This document shows, one piece after another, positions 10,981 through 23,540 of a stretch of 64,000 nucleotides of DNA. Every line of letters starts with the position of its first letter. Position 1 is the stretch's first letter. The DNA lies in contig CM067354.1 of the NCBI GenBank assembly GCA_034190875.2, positions 48,897,908 through 48,961,907 on the forward strand, read 5' to 3'. The stretch is from Urechis unicinctus (taxonomy: Eukaryota; Annelida; Polychaeta; Xenopneusta; Urechidae). Both the position numbers and the translations under genes were made by a program. The notes under the pieces were generated by a model. The model was not told the origin of the DNA and did not search any database. It was given only the letters and a program-made list of their open reading frames with translations.

Positions 10981-11654
10981 CAAAGCATTCTGGTTGATTA
11001 ATTTTGTCATCGAAGCCGTTGATCTATAATTTAAAGCAGCAGTAATTAGTTGGAGAGCTTGCCTGCATCATGTCACCACTGCTTTCAGCAAAGAGCCTCG
11101 AAAAGGTATCATATTATAGTCCTTTGGGACAAGAGGGATTGCATGGACTTGTTCTTGCTGTAGATCTATGTATTAAACTGAGTGCTCCGTAATGTGTCTG
11201 ACACCCTCAGCTTTAGAATCTAGGATTCAAAATTCAATTATAAAACCTCATGTAGCCAACCATCTACGCTGCTGTTCAAATGTATAATATGTACAACAGC
11301 CTAGAATAAATGACTTCATAGCAACGTGCGATTGGTGTATCTATCAATTGCACGTAGGTATCTCCATCAAGCATATATCACTGTCATTATACGAAACAAT
11401 TTCCACACACTATAAGAGATTAGCGTCCAATCAGCAGAGCAGTACTTACATGTTGGTGGCGCCATGGCGTTAATTTTAAAGAAGTTTGCAATCCATTATA
11501 AAACCACATGTAGTCAACATAGAAACATAAACAACGTTGATATTGTCAATATACAGTATATTTAGTCTTTTGATCGCTCACTATTGCACAATGTTCATCA
11601 GAGTCGATTTATCAACACCCACATTTCGAACATTTTCTTAAACGACTGGCAGTT

Positions 11655-12150
11655 TGTAGTAAATCAAATTTGAACATTGAATCGCATGATTATGCACTGA
11701 ACTTGTGCTGTGGCAGCCTCATAGCTTGCACTGGAGACCCGCATCCGTTTTGCTTTGATGTCCCAAATTATAAATTGAAAAGATTTGCCTTAAAGTATCC
11801 CGCATCAACTTGCTGAAAAGGCTTAATCTTAACATTTCTTGCAAAGCCTGATTATCGCAATATTTTAACCCAGAAATCTGCGTCCATCCTACTATCTACA
11901 TTCGTAGTCAAGGCAGATTCATGAGAGTATATATACGACTGTATCCTTGAGTGACACGAGGATAAAAACACGGCGTCTCATTGCGTGCCTAATTGATGAA
12001 CGCCCACAGTGTCAGACATTTTTGCTTGCCATATTGAAGAAGTAGCCATTCTGATCAAGTGCAGATTTTCAACGCAATGAAGCCTGCGACTAAAAGAGCT
12101 TTCTTAATTTCCCCTGCAGTTATCTGTCCTCCCAGAAAAGTCATAAGTGA
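11655..12150 (+). repeat. Duplication D1, copy 2, block a (partner 215-735)
   Basis: Landmarks TTGAATCGCATGATTATGC (about 11,678), CAGAAATCTGCGTCCATC (11,871) and ATTGCGTGCCTAATTGATGA (11,980) mirror copy 1. Further right, CCCTGCAGTTATCTGTCCTC and AAAAGTCATAA mirror 685-715. Confidence 0.8.
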
Positions 12151-12189
12151 GCGACCAAAATTGAAGACATTAAATAATGAATCAAACCC

Positions 12190-12505
12190 CCACTATCTCA
12201 CTCTTCCACTCAGTCACTCAATTACTCAGTCACTCACTCACACTCAGTCCCTCAATCCCTCACTCATTCACTCACTTATACAATAACTCACTCCCTCACT
12301 CACTCACTAATTCACTCACTCACTCACTCACACTCACTCACTCACTCACTCACTCACTCACTCACTCACTCACTCACTCACTCACTCACTCACTCACTCA
12401 CTCACTCACTCTCTCACTCACTCTCTTAATCACTCACACACCCACCCACTTGCTTGCTCACTCACTCAATCACTCACTTACTCAATCAATCAATCACTCA
12501 CGCAT
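12190..12505 (+). repeat. (CTCA)n microsatellite, pure core 12,331-12,412
   Basis: A block of about 315 bases built on CACT/CTCA tetramers is degenerate at both ends, with about 82 bases of uninterrupted (CACT)n in the centre. Long open frames rich in S, L, T and H (12,177-12,518, 113 codons) are translations of the repeat and not genes. Copy 1 of duplication D1 has no such array, so it expanded after the duplication. Confidence 0.98.
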
Positions 12506-12904
12506 TCTCCGTTGGTAATTGCCGTATTGTAAATGTTCTTTCAATCGATATCAGCCTCATTACAACTGACTAATCATATTTTGCTCGTAAAATAAATGTC
12601 ATCTTAATGTGATCGCAAGTAGCTATTGTTGACTATAAACAAAGCCAAATATATGAAAGTAATCGGTTGCGTCTCTTCCGGTTAAGAGCAAAAGCAAGAA
12701 CGCCACAAATGCCAGCAATTATTGAAATCAATAATTTAGCTCAGTATATACCTAACAATTAACTTGATTTGATCGGAATATTCAGTTGAACAGTAGTAGT
12801 AAAGTATTGACGCTAACAAAAGTGCAATGGACAACCTCTGTGTGACTGATTGAAAAATTACCCCATCAATGCGGATCTGGGATGGAACTTCGATATTGCT
12901 CATG

Positions 12905-13149
12905 AGCGACAATCCCACAGCGGAGATGTGACAGTTTACTAGTGATTCAGACCAGCTCTGACCTTCCCCCTCTGGTCTTGAATTTACTCCGTAGGGTAAC
13001 TGACTCGAAATACCGACCCAGCTAATGTCACGTATTGGCTGTAAGCATCATCAATACCCGACGTTCACTGTTTTATATTAGTTGTCGATTACCTTGTTTA
13101 TGTATGCTTGTCGTACTTGTTGACATGTCAGTACCAAGGCAATGTATAA
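12905..13149 (+). repeat. Duplication D1, copy 2, block b1 (partner 1,060-1,369)
   Basis: The order GACAGTTTAC, CCGACC...GCTAATGT, CAATACCCGACGTTCACT and GTACCAAGGCAATGTA follows copy 1 at 1,100-1,370. It runs without a break into the conserved core. Confidence 0.7.
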
Positions 13150-13333
13150 CCAACATATATCACCGCATCACTTTAGCATCGCAAATTACATCGCGCACCA
13201 CCTAACATGGTGACGCCATCTCCAAAGCTTGGCTTATATGACGTCAGATCTTAGTTCCTATTGCGTTAAGCAAGTGTGGATAATTTATGCGGGTTGTCAA
13301 TCACCATCATCGATCTATAAACTGTCCACTTGG
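13150..13333. repeat. Best-conserved core of duplication D1, copy 2, with CRE-like palindrome
   Basis: This is the counterpart of 1,370-1,556. TGACGTCA lies at 13,239-13,246, and the 39 bases at 13,295-13,333 are identical to 1,518-1,556. The neighbouring blocks of the same duplication have drifted far more. Confidence 0.65.
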
Positions 13334-13609
13334 TAGAGCGTCGATGATGATCTTGAATAATAAGATTAAGTTTGTCAAGTCACCGCATCCCCGGTGGGCT
13401 CTTACTCTATCTATTTTTTTTTTAACGAGAGCACTGCCGTGGGTACAACATGTCTTATCATAAACGCTTCAATCATCATATCCCTCAGTCGTTTTTTTAC
13501 ATGTCTATTGTGAGCTACTCCAGTTACTCTGAGGTATGTTCAGTTGGCAATGACAACGGCGTGGAATATGTTGCTGGTTGTCTACCAGACGTACTGAAAG
13601 ATCGCTTGA

Positions 13610-13850
13610 TAATTATACACAAATGCATGCAATCAAAGCAGCTTGACATAGTCTGTAGTAAGAAGTGACATCGAATGAATGCCTGTAGTTAGCTCTCTAA
13701 TGGCAACATATTTAGAAAGGCTTTTTTCACTTGCATCCGTATAATTGGGGGAGTTGCGGAGCATCCATTGTGAATTAAGATGGATAGACTCACGTCTATT
13801 TATGTTAGTGTCTAAATAGGGCTAGGGCTTCTCAAAACGGTTTTCGTTTC
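13610..13850 (+). repeat. Duplication D1, copy 2, block c (partner 1,655-1,950)
   Basis: ATGCAATCA-AAGCAGCTTGACATAG, TTTAGAAAGGC, CACTTGCATCCGT, GGAGCATCCATT and ATAGACTCACGTC match copy 1 in order. The open frame 13,450-13,668 that runs into it is not preserved in copy 1. Confidence 0.7.
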
Positions 13851-14510
13851 TATGAAGTCAGGTTACTATTCAATTGTATTGATGCATAGAACGGAAAGCT
13901 TAAGGTTTATAATGACTTAGTAACTTTAGTAGAATTCATAATGGTAACAGCTGAATACTGATGAAGCCACCAAAACATCCAATTGAATGAGAAATATAAT
14001 GACATAGTACATGCCTAGGCATATGAAAAGAGTGACTCCACCCCTAGATCCTTGATATGTTCGCCATTAACAGCTCTAACCCCTCCGTATGACAAGAGTT
14101 AATTCGGCAATGTGTTTATCCGTGATAGGCCGTCTTCTCGAGAACATATGCAGAGATGCATGAATCAGAAAATACAACACTAGATCGTGTAGCTATAGTT
14201 TATATGCCATCCGCATATTGAAGGGATTGTCAATATGAACACATCAATGTTCCTTCCCGCGATACTACACAAAAATCATTATTGATTAAATGCATGTATC
14301 CGACATTAAATGCATCAATAATATTTTCTTCTGCTGACACAATTCAACAAGCCACGAATCGATGGCATGATTTCTTTTAATCCATTGTGTGTATGTATAA
14401 TATTGATGCAGCAATGCGCAAAAACGTAACTATATACAAGGATTAAAAGTAGATGCTTGATAAGGGATAACACACGATAAACAATAATACACATGCTACT
14501 CATTCTATGG

Positions 14511-14908
14511 CATGTTAATTGTATGCAATAGCCAATGGTAATCAGAATATAAGTTTTAAGTTTGTAGCGGTAAATTAACGGAAATCGATCATTGTATTGC
14601 TAACGATGAATAGCCAGGCCCTGGTAAATTTATTCAGGCTGTCTTTAACAACAAGTAGTGGTCGGATCATAGGAAAGCCGGACACCATGGATGAATATTC
14701 ATGGCGTTGTCAGCAAAGAGAGCACGGATTGATTTACTTAGATAACGCGTATTGATGCCACTTCCCCATGGTTACTAATTAGTCCTGGACACCTTGCTAA
14801 CGGGAACATATTTGTGACGGACTCTCCGGGAAAGGATTCTGCCTCTGTGGCATATATTCCGATATCTTACCTGCACATGCAAATGAATGTATGTCAGAAT
14901 TACTACGG
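14511..14908 (+). repeat. 398-bp tandem duplication, unit 1
   Basis: This unit starts CATGTTAATTGTATG and ends just before the identical start of unit 2 at 14,909. Identity between the units is around 90% by eye, much higher than in the large duplication, so this tandem event is younger. Its right half (14,758-14,895) is a family-B repeat. A segment at about 14,733-14,755 is missing from unit 2. Confidence 0.92.
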
Positions 14909-15290
14909 CATGTTAATTGTATGAAATAGCCAATGGTAATCAGAATATAAGTTTTAACTTCGTAACGGTAAACTAACGGAAATCGATCATTGTATTGCTA
15001 ACGATGAACAGCATGGTCCTGGTAAATTTATTCATGCTGTCTTTAACAACAAGTAGTGGTCGGATCATAGGAAAGTCGGACAGCACGAATGAATATTCAT
15101 AGCGTTGTCAGCAAAGAGAGCCTGGATTGATGCAGCTTCCCGATGATTACTAGTTAGTTCTGGATACCTAGCTAATGGGAACATATTTGTGACATATTTG
15201 TGACTCTCCGGGAAAGACTCTGCCCTTGTGGCTTCTATCCCGATATCTTACATGCAAATGCAAATGAATGTATGTCAGAATGACTATGCT
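14909..15290 (+). repeat. 398-bp tandem duplication, unit 2
   Basis: This unit has the same start and the same internal order as unit 1, including AATCAGAATATAAGTTTTAA, TCGATCATTGTATTGCTAAC and AACAAGTAGTGGTCGGATCA. Unit 2 has its own 12-bp micro-duplication (ACATATTTGTG repeated near 15,181-15,203). It also extends into the GACTATGCTTAGAATGTGTGTCATCACT end of family B, which unit 1 lacks. Confidence 0.92.
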
Positions 15291-15514
15291 TAGAATGTGT
15301 GTCATCACTGTAAAAATGTTACCATTTATTTATTCGGATAGTACTTTTTATAATTCAAAGCCTATTTTAGAGCATGCTCATCAAAATTGAAGACTTCACA
15401 AAGTGGGGAACACGGTGTTTGAAAAGCGTTGTCAATATATTTGAAAGGCACAGAAATGGATCGGAAAGGCGTCTGCGCTATGATCGGGCGCGTTAGTTGA
15501 AAAAATTTAAAAGC

Positions 15515-15670
15515 CCTCTGTCATGAAAACATTTGTTAGTTACTGTAGAAGTGAAAATGAATGGATTCGTTTAGAATTTAAAGAAATTTGACCTTGCAAA
15601 TATCATTGAAGGTACGTACTGCGTCTGGCTCAAACGAGTATCTTGTAAACAAACGATTGAATCGTCTAGT
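15515..15670 (+). repeat. Duplication D1, copy 2, block e (partner 4,320-4,500)
   Basis: TGAAAACATTTGTTAG, GAAGTGAAAATGAAT, TTCGTTTAGAATTTAA, CTTGCAAATATCATTGAAGG and ATCTTGTAAACAAACGATTGAATC follow copy 1 closely. Confidence 0.75.
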
Positions 15671-15839
15671 ATGTAGCAATGCGATTATGCGATTTCCGTT
15701 CCGATTAAAATGTTTTTATTGATAGATCCTACACAACAAGGCAAATTAGTGCTATTTTAGGACAAGCTAGGAACACGCACGACAAAATGTTTGCATATAA
15801 AGAGAATTTATATTGTGGGTCTTGTTTGGAATATATAAT

Positions 15840-15965
15840 GCTGATACGGATGAAGTCGACAAGAACACAGGTTTACAAATTTAGTCGCATTACTGCAGAG
15901 GTGACTCGACTGATAACGGGTTGGTGGGGAATCCCACTTCCTGCACGCAACATTTTGTTTTATCG
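15840..15965 (+). repeat. Duplication D1, copy 2, block f (partner 4,850-4,970)
   Basis: GATGAAGTCGACAAGAACAC begins the block and CAACATTTTGTTTT ends it. The 131-codon open frame 15,921-16,316 overlaps its end, but it has no counterpart in copy 1 and no recognisable domain, so it is not called a gene. Confidence 0.6.
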
Positions 15966-16426
15966 CGGAGACCAGACATGACATATTTCGCTACCTGCGC
16001 AACCATCGCCGCATGCTGCTGTCAATCGTTATCTCAGATCGTGTTCATTTCATTTATCCATAAACCCGAAGGCTGTCGGTTGATGTCGTGTCATTCTCAT
16101 TCTACCACACGGACGTTACTTGTGAAATTCATTTCATACTTTGGATTGATAGATGCAATGATGAGTGTCATCGGAATATTCGTATTGCTTAATTTACATT
16201 TGTCTGCGTTAAAGTTTCTGCTCTACAATGAGTTTTCATGTCGATCGAAAAGTATATCAAACAGCACCAGTAAACGTGCATCTTGTAAATGTTTATATAA
16301 ACAGGTAGTTCGTTAATTTTTCCTCATGCCGTGGTATAAGCGATGTCGTGTGTTGTACATTTAACCCTTTTTACTTTTAACCTTTTTATATAATTAAAAA
16401 GCCATTTATAGAACCCAGTAAGCTTG

Positions 16427-16750
16427 TCCTTGTTTTATATCCTGTCACTTAGATCAGAATAGAGATTTATGAAAGCACGTGGCATGAAAAAAGGCTTTCA
16501 CCGCACGGGTAATTTAATGTAACTTGTGTATAATGCTGTGCGTTCATATTTGCAATTATCTGTTCCGATAAAGACAGATCATGATTGCAATATTTACAAA
16601 AGATATGATAATTCATTGATGCACATATTACATTTGAGCGACTTATATTCAACACAGCAATTAAAAAGTCATTTATGGTTAATAAATCAGTTTGTTGGCG
16701 TAAGATTTGGAGCAATACTGCCCTATTGGATCGCATAATTTGATTAAAGC
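16427..16750 (+). repeat. Dispersed repeat family C, copy 3 (D1 block h)
   Basis: CCTTGTTTTATATC, CACTTAGATC, ATGAAAGCACG, CTTTCACCGC, GGGTAAT...TGTAAC and, 120 bases on, CAACACAGCAATTAAAAAG pair with 8,350-8,700. The left part also pairs with 6,125-6,225. Open frames on opposite strands (16,467-16,844 minus and 16,526-16,738 plus) overlap here and are not conserved in the partners. Confidence 0.65.
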
Positions 16751-16759
16751 GTTCTGTTA

Positions 16760-17765
16760 GCCACACGAAACAGTAGCTAAGCACCAAGGATCTTCTCTGC
16801 ATACTGTTTACTTCTATAATGAATAGAATAGTGAAATAGTGCACCTTTAGATTGGGACATATAAGTAATGTGACTTATTCGTGAGTTAGAGGTCCATTTA
16901 CAACGGGAATGTCACCTCGGAGAGTGTTCAGAATAATTCAACAGTAGGTTGATAATAGGACCTTCCTAGCTCAAGTTACATTATATAGTATAGCATATGG
17001 CAACAGTGGCTGAAATTACATCAGTCCAACACGAAACTCGCCTGCTGACGTACTGTGGAGGAATGTGTCAACGCTCATTAGACGTAACTGCTCAGGTTTA
17101 CACACAGAGCGTTGGTAATGTTTGGGAATTGGTTCATTGAACTGATCAAGCGATTTAATGTAAGAGCATAATACAATATTTAAATAGTGTTATTGATGTC
17201 GATGCATTACAAACCATGACAGAATCGTTGACTTCAAGAAAAGCCATTTTACAAAAATATAAGTAATTTCCTTCAGAATATTACATTTATTTGATATATT
17301 AACAATAGTCCGGATATTAAAATCAGCAGAATGATCTATTTGTTCTTATTTTCTCACTCGTCAATGTTCCCAACAGCACCACTACTGAATTCTTGCTATG
17401 CTGTGACTTTGAATTGACTAAGCACATTGCGCAAATGTTGGAGCGCTCGACCAAATCTTGCCAGTCAATAAGAAATTGAATTTGTGATGCCACTGTAATT
17501 GTAACAGAACCAGGCTGAAGTCGCTGCTGTGCCAAATGAGTTCAATGCTTAAAGAAGTGAAATGACATCGCAAGGGACTTTTATGGTGTGCAAATCAAAT
17601 ACTCTTCGGTATGTAATATTCTCGGGACTCTTCAGCATCATATGTGTGTGCTGCTTTAATAACATACTTCTACTATAACCATTGGCAAAAAAGCCCCCGC
17701 TTATATACAATTAAATGTAATATATTTGTACATTACCAGTGTCGAAGCACATGAATGTTACCGTC
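16760..17765. other. No gene or recognised element
   Basis: This is about 1 kb with no counterpart I can align in copy 1 of the large duplication, where only about 260 bases separate the same flanking blocks. It contains no microsatellite and no credible open frame. Confidence 0.55.
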
Positions 17766-17769
17766 ATTT

Positions 17770-18347
17770 AAATTTTGGGGGACCAAGTATAACGATTGCT
17801 TAATGTGTCAATTGTAGTAGCATTATTAGTTTGTCGCGAGAAACAAAATCTTAATTGGACTTTCATTGAATGATATCGTGTTATGTACTGAGTAATTTAA
17901 AGATGATCTATTGCGCACATAGAATTTGAAAAGGATATCCCGGATGATAACACGATTTCTAACGACATGCGGTGTGAAGCATTAAGAACCATCACGATTT
18001 ACTTGGTTGTACAAGATTGAGTTAAGCGCTTCGCTCATTGTTAAATATCACTCGACGATGCTTCACTGCGTCATGTCAGTTGGATGATGTATCATCATTA
18101 TTTTATCAGGCCAAAAGGTGGGTGAGCGTGACACAATTTCAATAGTATGTACCAAATAAACAAACCGCCATCGAAACTGCTTGATTCATTTAATTCATTA
18201 AAATCATCGCTGACAATCCTTGCCATACATCACAGTTATTAAGGATTAATCACAAAATAACTCGCTGCTATAACGGTTTAATTGTATAAAATTATCGTTA
18301 CCTTCATAATGTTATGATGTAATATCGTCCGCTACAAACATTGTGTT
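17770..18347 (+). repeat. Duplication D1, copy 2, block i (partner 8,960-9,545)
   Basis: GCTGACAATCCTTGCCATAC (18,211), ATCACAGTTATTAAGGATTA and CTACAAACATTGTG match the copy-1 landmarks in order. Identity is high near 18,211-18,255 and low elsewhere. Confidence 0.7.
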
Positions 18348-18449
18348 AACATGTCACAGAGCCCGTTCAAAGCATTCAAGCTATGCCCGATGAATAGGGT
18401 TAGAAATTTAATGATGACAATAGCCTTTCCACGGTTAATTGAGCGCTAA

Positions 18450-19835
18450 GAAGCATTAGGATGACCATGATATTGTCTTGCTTACACTACTCCGTGGTAG
18501 TCTAATGGTGTGGCAAATGTAAAATCGTTCCCGAGAACCAATGGTCATGGGAATGTTACAGATGTGATGCGAAGATATTAATTTGGAATCCAATTTCCAT
18601 CACCAACTACAGTAACGGCATCCACATGGAGATACCGCCGCCTGGATAATGGTTGTTCGTGACAGGAATGAATAAAATACTCATGTGTTAACAACTTAAT
18701 CCATGCAAATTGACCGAATGTGCGCACAAATTGTTTCAACCGATTTGGATTTCTGTTGAATCACATCATGGATTGCCTCGGCGTCGTCAACGAGTGAACC
18801 ACAATAAATTACTTAGTTACATCTCCTAAATTTTCAACTACGCGAGAACACTATGTTAACCCGGATGAAACGGAAAAGTATGTAAATATCGTGATATCAA
18901 CACCGAACATATTTGTGTATGTTATCGACAATGGGTTTCAGAAGATGGTCTCAAATAACGTCGTTGTCATCTACCTAGTAACTATTTAGCCACTCGAGAA
19001 CTAATGACTTGACTTGCTCTCATTTAAGATCATTCCATTATCTAAGCAATTATTGGAAGGATGAATGATCCAAATCCTGGTTTCCTTTGAGGCTGTCACC
19101 AAAATGAACATTCCATGTCAAAGCAAATGATTCCCCACGGATTCATCAACCATCATGTACATAATGCTTCAATGACGACAAATATTGAAATTAATACTAT
19201 GGTCCTCAGCTAGTATTTATTTCCTGCTTTTATTCAGCTGTGAAATATTCCCCATAGACATCGGACACCTCTTAAGACAAAGGATTAAATAGTAATGATC
19301 ACTCAGGGTATTGTGTGGTTGCTTTTCGGGACATGGGATATTGCATGGGATTGAGGTGACAATCACGATCAGATATAAATGTATGTAACCCATAAAGAAT
19401 ACTTAGTTTGTAACCTTTCCTTGGGCAAAGTGGACTTGACATTGTTTTATACTAATCACCCCTTGTACCGATGTCTTGTTTGTGTCCAAAACATGTCTAA
19501 ATAAAGCAATATCATTCTATCTTCCATGATCCATTAAGCTTTGCACAAACGTGCGAGAAGACTATTGATTGACACCATGTGGCAAGATAGGTAAGCCATA
19601 CAGGCTTAACTTGAGACATTGTGGGTGACACTAATGCGGGATGTACTGTTCATAAGAAAATAATCGAATAATAACAAAACAACACCACATTCTACCCATG
19701 TATTGTCTGCAAACGATGAATTAAATAGCTCTGTGCTTGATGTATATCTTATTACACACGACTAAATGTCCCTCCGTGTTTTCCTTGCTACAAGTAGCAA
19801 TGTCAATTCGTTGTAAATTATCCATTAAGTAAGAC
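18450..19835. other. No gene or recognised element
   Basis: No open frame above 60 codons, no simple repeat and no self-alignment that I could establish. The base composition does not differ from the window average. Confidence 0.5.
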
Positions 19836-19837
19836 CA

Positions 19838-20060
19838 ATGAGTCATCACGGTGCCAGGGCCCTCTGGGCCTGACGAGTCAAATGTTGACTGTCATCAGAC
19901 GCAATAGCCAAGGTGACTGGTTTATAGCATGAACAAATAGATTGGCGCGGCTTCAGGATGCGACGTCTAAGTTATGTGATGTTTAAGTGAGCTTAAGGTT
20001 CACTAACAGTTGGGAACCGACAAGAACAATATAAATAGTGGATAGGAAAACAGATACCCT
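19838..20060 (+). repeat. Diverged repeat D2, copy 1 (partner 24,288-24,503)
   Basis: Shared words in order are GGTGCCAGGG-CCTCTGGG-CTG, AAATGTTGACTGT, CAAGGTGAC, CTTCAGGATGCGA-GT, TTATGTGA-GTTTAAGTGAGCT and AATAGTGGATAGGAA. The right end runs to within 200 bases of the (ATC)n at 20,251, which is absent from the partner. Confidence 0.75.
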
Positions 20061-20250
20061 GTCTAGTGTTATAGGATGGTGGAAAGGATTGTAACGATAA
20101 TAGGGGACGAATGTGATGAAGACACCTAGGATGTTAATACATGAGACTAATCGACTTCCAAATCTAATGCTAAATCGTAAAGAAATAGACATAATTCGTG
20201 CATTGTAAGCAACTTGTAAGTGCTCATCATTTGGTTGATTAACTATTGCT

Positions 20251-20300
<50 letters not shown>

Positions 20301-20337
20301 TATCATCATTATCATCATTATCATCATTATCATCATG
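20251..20337 (+). repeat. (ATC)n microsatellite
   Basis: About 17 uninterrupted ATC triplets are followed by (ATCATCATT)n up to 20,337. The minus-strand open frame beginning in it starts with a run of methionines and is a composition artefact. Confidence 0.98.
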
Positions 20338-20339
20338 AG

Positions 20340-23300
20340 CCTCACATCATATATTTACCCCCTTCTTGATCAGGTATTGCTTGAAGACTTTGCAATGGGG
20401 CCTGCATCTAAAGCTGAGCAATCGAACCACTTTACTTGATTGACATTTATCTCATATTGTGGTGAATGACAGAGATTATCAGCGACCATGCACCACGTGG
20501 ATGATCCCGTGTACTAGTTCTACCGTAGTCTGTATATCAGGCCTAGGCGGTGATTTACACCATGCAACAGTTGTTAGACCAAACTTGGGGAGCAATAGTA
20601 AATAAACATGACTCAATTCACTTGATCCAATGGTGCATCGTAGACAGATGTAAATTTGCAAGTCACTTGTTTTATGCAATGATATTTGGCCTTAAAATTT
20701 TCCATTTTTCTATCGAAGCTTTACGTTATAAGAAATCGGTCTCTGTACATAAGATAATAATTACTGATAACGTTACTTTCTCAAAGCACACCCACCAGAC
20801 CGCTACAACAGTGTTACTGACCCACCAATTAAGTATCACTAGTCGGGATCATTATTGACGTACTTCAAAGTCGACAAGATCTAGTTCTACGGTTATGATT
20901 TATAGCCATTTCAGGCAACTGTACCTGCTTCACTTAGGTAGGACTATATTTGAGAGCGTATATCCGAAACTTTGGGGAATGCATGACCTGTGCAGGGGCG
21001 GACCTCGTATTTGGCAATATTTGCAAAGTGCGGTGATATACTATTCCCTAGAGCTAATAATTTACATCTTGATGCTAGGAGTGGAAAGATCTGAACTCAA
21101 TTAAACAAACAATTATGATAGGAGATTCAACAACACCAAAAGTTCTACTTTGAATTTATGTGTTCCTACACATTTGACTTCAACCATATATTGACATTCG
21201 GTTTATGTAAGATTGATATCAATATATATTACTACTGGGTTTTAAATCAAACAGTTATTGATGGATTGATGAAGGATTCACATCCTTCGTGATTTTCTTG
21301 AGGATGTGGATGGTGAGTGAGTGAGTAATTGAGTGTGACGTTGAGGGAATCCTTACCAATAATGGAAGGGATGGTGTAGCGACAATAATACACATGTCGC
21401 AAGCAAGATGGAGACTTAGTTGCTGTATCGTGGTTGTTAGGGAGACAGTATTGAGTTATGCCAGACAATGAACGTATTCGCCCTTGAGGCACGTAATGTG
21501 ACGCCTAAAATCACCCCTGTGTTTTATTCTCTTATTACACAAGACCCCTGTCTGATATATACCTGTTAGTCTGTATGATATATGAAGATCCAGCATGTCA
21601 GTAGTTTATTACCGACATCAGATCTTTGATGCAAGCGATGGGGACGCCATGTTTTGGTTTATGATCATATTTGAATGTTGCGATACTCCTATTAGATTCG
21701 AGAACAAACTAGGTGAAGAATATATTTGAAAAGTGGGTGCAGATGAATCGATTCCGATAAGCGCTTTCTTCCTATGATGATGAGTGCTAATGCTTTGCAA
21801 ATTTTGGTACACCTGCTAAGATATTCATCTCAGCTAAGGTTTAGTTTCTATGATAGAAACACATAAAGGGAATCTTAACACGTTGAAGCATAACACATGT
21901 GATTTCTTAAGCAAGATCAGCAGTGCAATGATGGGACAGATAAAGACTTAATATTCCAGTATATCCTACAGGTACATGGACAACCACAACAACGATATAG
22001 TCTGAGATACATTCTGAGAGTTACAGAGGGCACCGGCCATTATGCAGGAGAAGCTGATGCTGCTGATTCAGTGACTGCATACAAAATGTGGAGCTACATT
22101 GGAGCTAATGATCGTTGCCACATTATACGCTGCGTGGCTATATAATGAACCACACAACTACATGTTGTCTACAAACCTGAATTATTCTTTATTTGATTAT
22201 GCTAGCAAATGTACCTTGATAGAGGGATATGATTTGAACGTTCTCATATGGCAGTCGATATTGATCAAATACCAGACCTCAGCAGGCATCACAGCATCTT
22301 GATTCTACTAGTGCGAGGATGAGATATGATAGATCCAAATATTGTGAAGCTAAAGAAAGAAAGCACGCGATCATATTGTAAGAAGATATCGTACATTCCA
22401 AAGAAAATTGATACAACACATTTATGAACATGGTTAAATAAGCCCAAGATACATACTTTGATCGTAGAACAATGTGCACATATTATCCGACCAATCGGAT
22501 GATTGTTGCAATATTTCTAACTCATAACAAGCAACTATTAGGGATAAGACACACTCACTGGATTTTCTAGCAGACTAACACATGGAAGGTTTTACATTAC
22601 AAATTGGTGATCCACACACTTAAAAATATACGTTAAGGTTAAGAATTCATATCAGCTGAAAATTGAGATTCAGGATGAAAATACCAACTGGAACATGCAT
22701 AACTTTGATCGTCAACAAACGATTGCAGAGATTTATTTATAACACAAATCAAATGTTGCTGCATTAGTTGCATTGAAGATCACACCACAAAACCGATTTT
22801 GGGGATGCTTATTATGTTGGGCACGATGGAGAAGCTTTTCTTCACCGATGTAACAGCCCTACGATGAAGCGAACAATTCGAAGGACAATGGAGTATGTCA
22901 ATAACGCTCATTGATGAAAATGTTTTAATTGTGATTGTATATCTTCATATTCCATGTTGCACACTTATTCACTGTCGCCATTTGCACTTACATTTGCATT
23001 TGTCATATTCTGCCATGGTAAATACGGCGCAGTATCACACTTAATTGCTAGGTTGTCGAGTTCGAGTTCGGCAGGTTATGTGAGTTATATTGCGGGTTGA
23101 AGTCACATGGCTCCATGTAAGCTTCTTCCTCATTATGAGAAACAGCTCATTGGGCGTAAATTATCCAAGAATGCAGGCTATTAGCCGACTCTTAGTGGAT
23201 TCGTACGGTTGTGCTAATATGGGAAGTAAACCAGCCGCTTACTTAACGTGAGACAACTAATTAATATACATATGATGGGGAATGAAAGGGTTGTTTTTAA

Positions 23301-23480
23301 GTATTGACAAATAACAATGACCTTGTTGTCTGACCCGTCAATTCTAGGCAAGAAGTACCCTACGATGACTATTCTTGTCGTTAATCGACGTTAGCCCTAT
23401 CTGAGGCTGATCGCTAGGCGACATCATTTGTAGCATGTTATGGTCTTGATGAATAATTCATCCAACAGCAATGACGACCA
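20340..23480. other. No gene; weak transposon-like motif at 20,993
   Basis: CAGGGGCGGACCTCGTATTT starting at about 20,993 resembles the start of a hAT-type terminal repeat, but no matching opposite end or target duplication was found. GTGAGTGAGTGAGTAATTGAG near 21,314 is a tiny relic of a CTCA-type simple repeat. The longest open frame (20,550-20,858, 102 codons) matches nothing known. Confidence 0.5.
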
Positions 23481-23482
23481 GA

Positions 23483-23540
23483 GCTTGATAAATGTGATGT
23501 TCGTTTTACTAACGGTCGTCATAGTTTCTCCTTTGGAAAG
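23483..23540 (+). repeat. Short diverged repeat (partner 10,923-10,980)
   Basis: See the partner for the shared words. It is followed 50 bases later by TAGGTTAGGTTTAGGTTAG (23,593-23,611), a 19-base telomere-like stretch too short to call an interstitial telomere. Confidence 0.55.

Noticed and set aside
12059..12518. Ser/Leu/Thr/His-rich open frames up to 113 codons
   Set aside because: They translate the (CTCA)n array, and a repeat of four bases stays open in every frame without a stop word.
15921..16316. 131-codon open frame with hydrophobic stretches
   Set aside because: It overlaps a duplicated block, yet the frame is not preserved in the other copy near 4.9 kb.
19983..20345. 120-codon minus-strand frame starting with many Met residues
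   Set aside because: The N-terminal half is the (ATC)n microsatellite read in reverse; the rest shows no domain and is not conserved in the partner at 24.3 kb.
22055..22085. GCTGATGCTGCTGATTC as a possible coding (Ala-Asp) stretch
   Set aside because: Short in-frame extent and no matching RT or protease context on either side.
23015..23075. tRNA-like A-box and B-box words (GAGTTCGAGTTC) suggesting a tRNA or SINE
   Set aside because: No cloverleaf can be formed and the A-box match is poor; the spacing alone is not enough.
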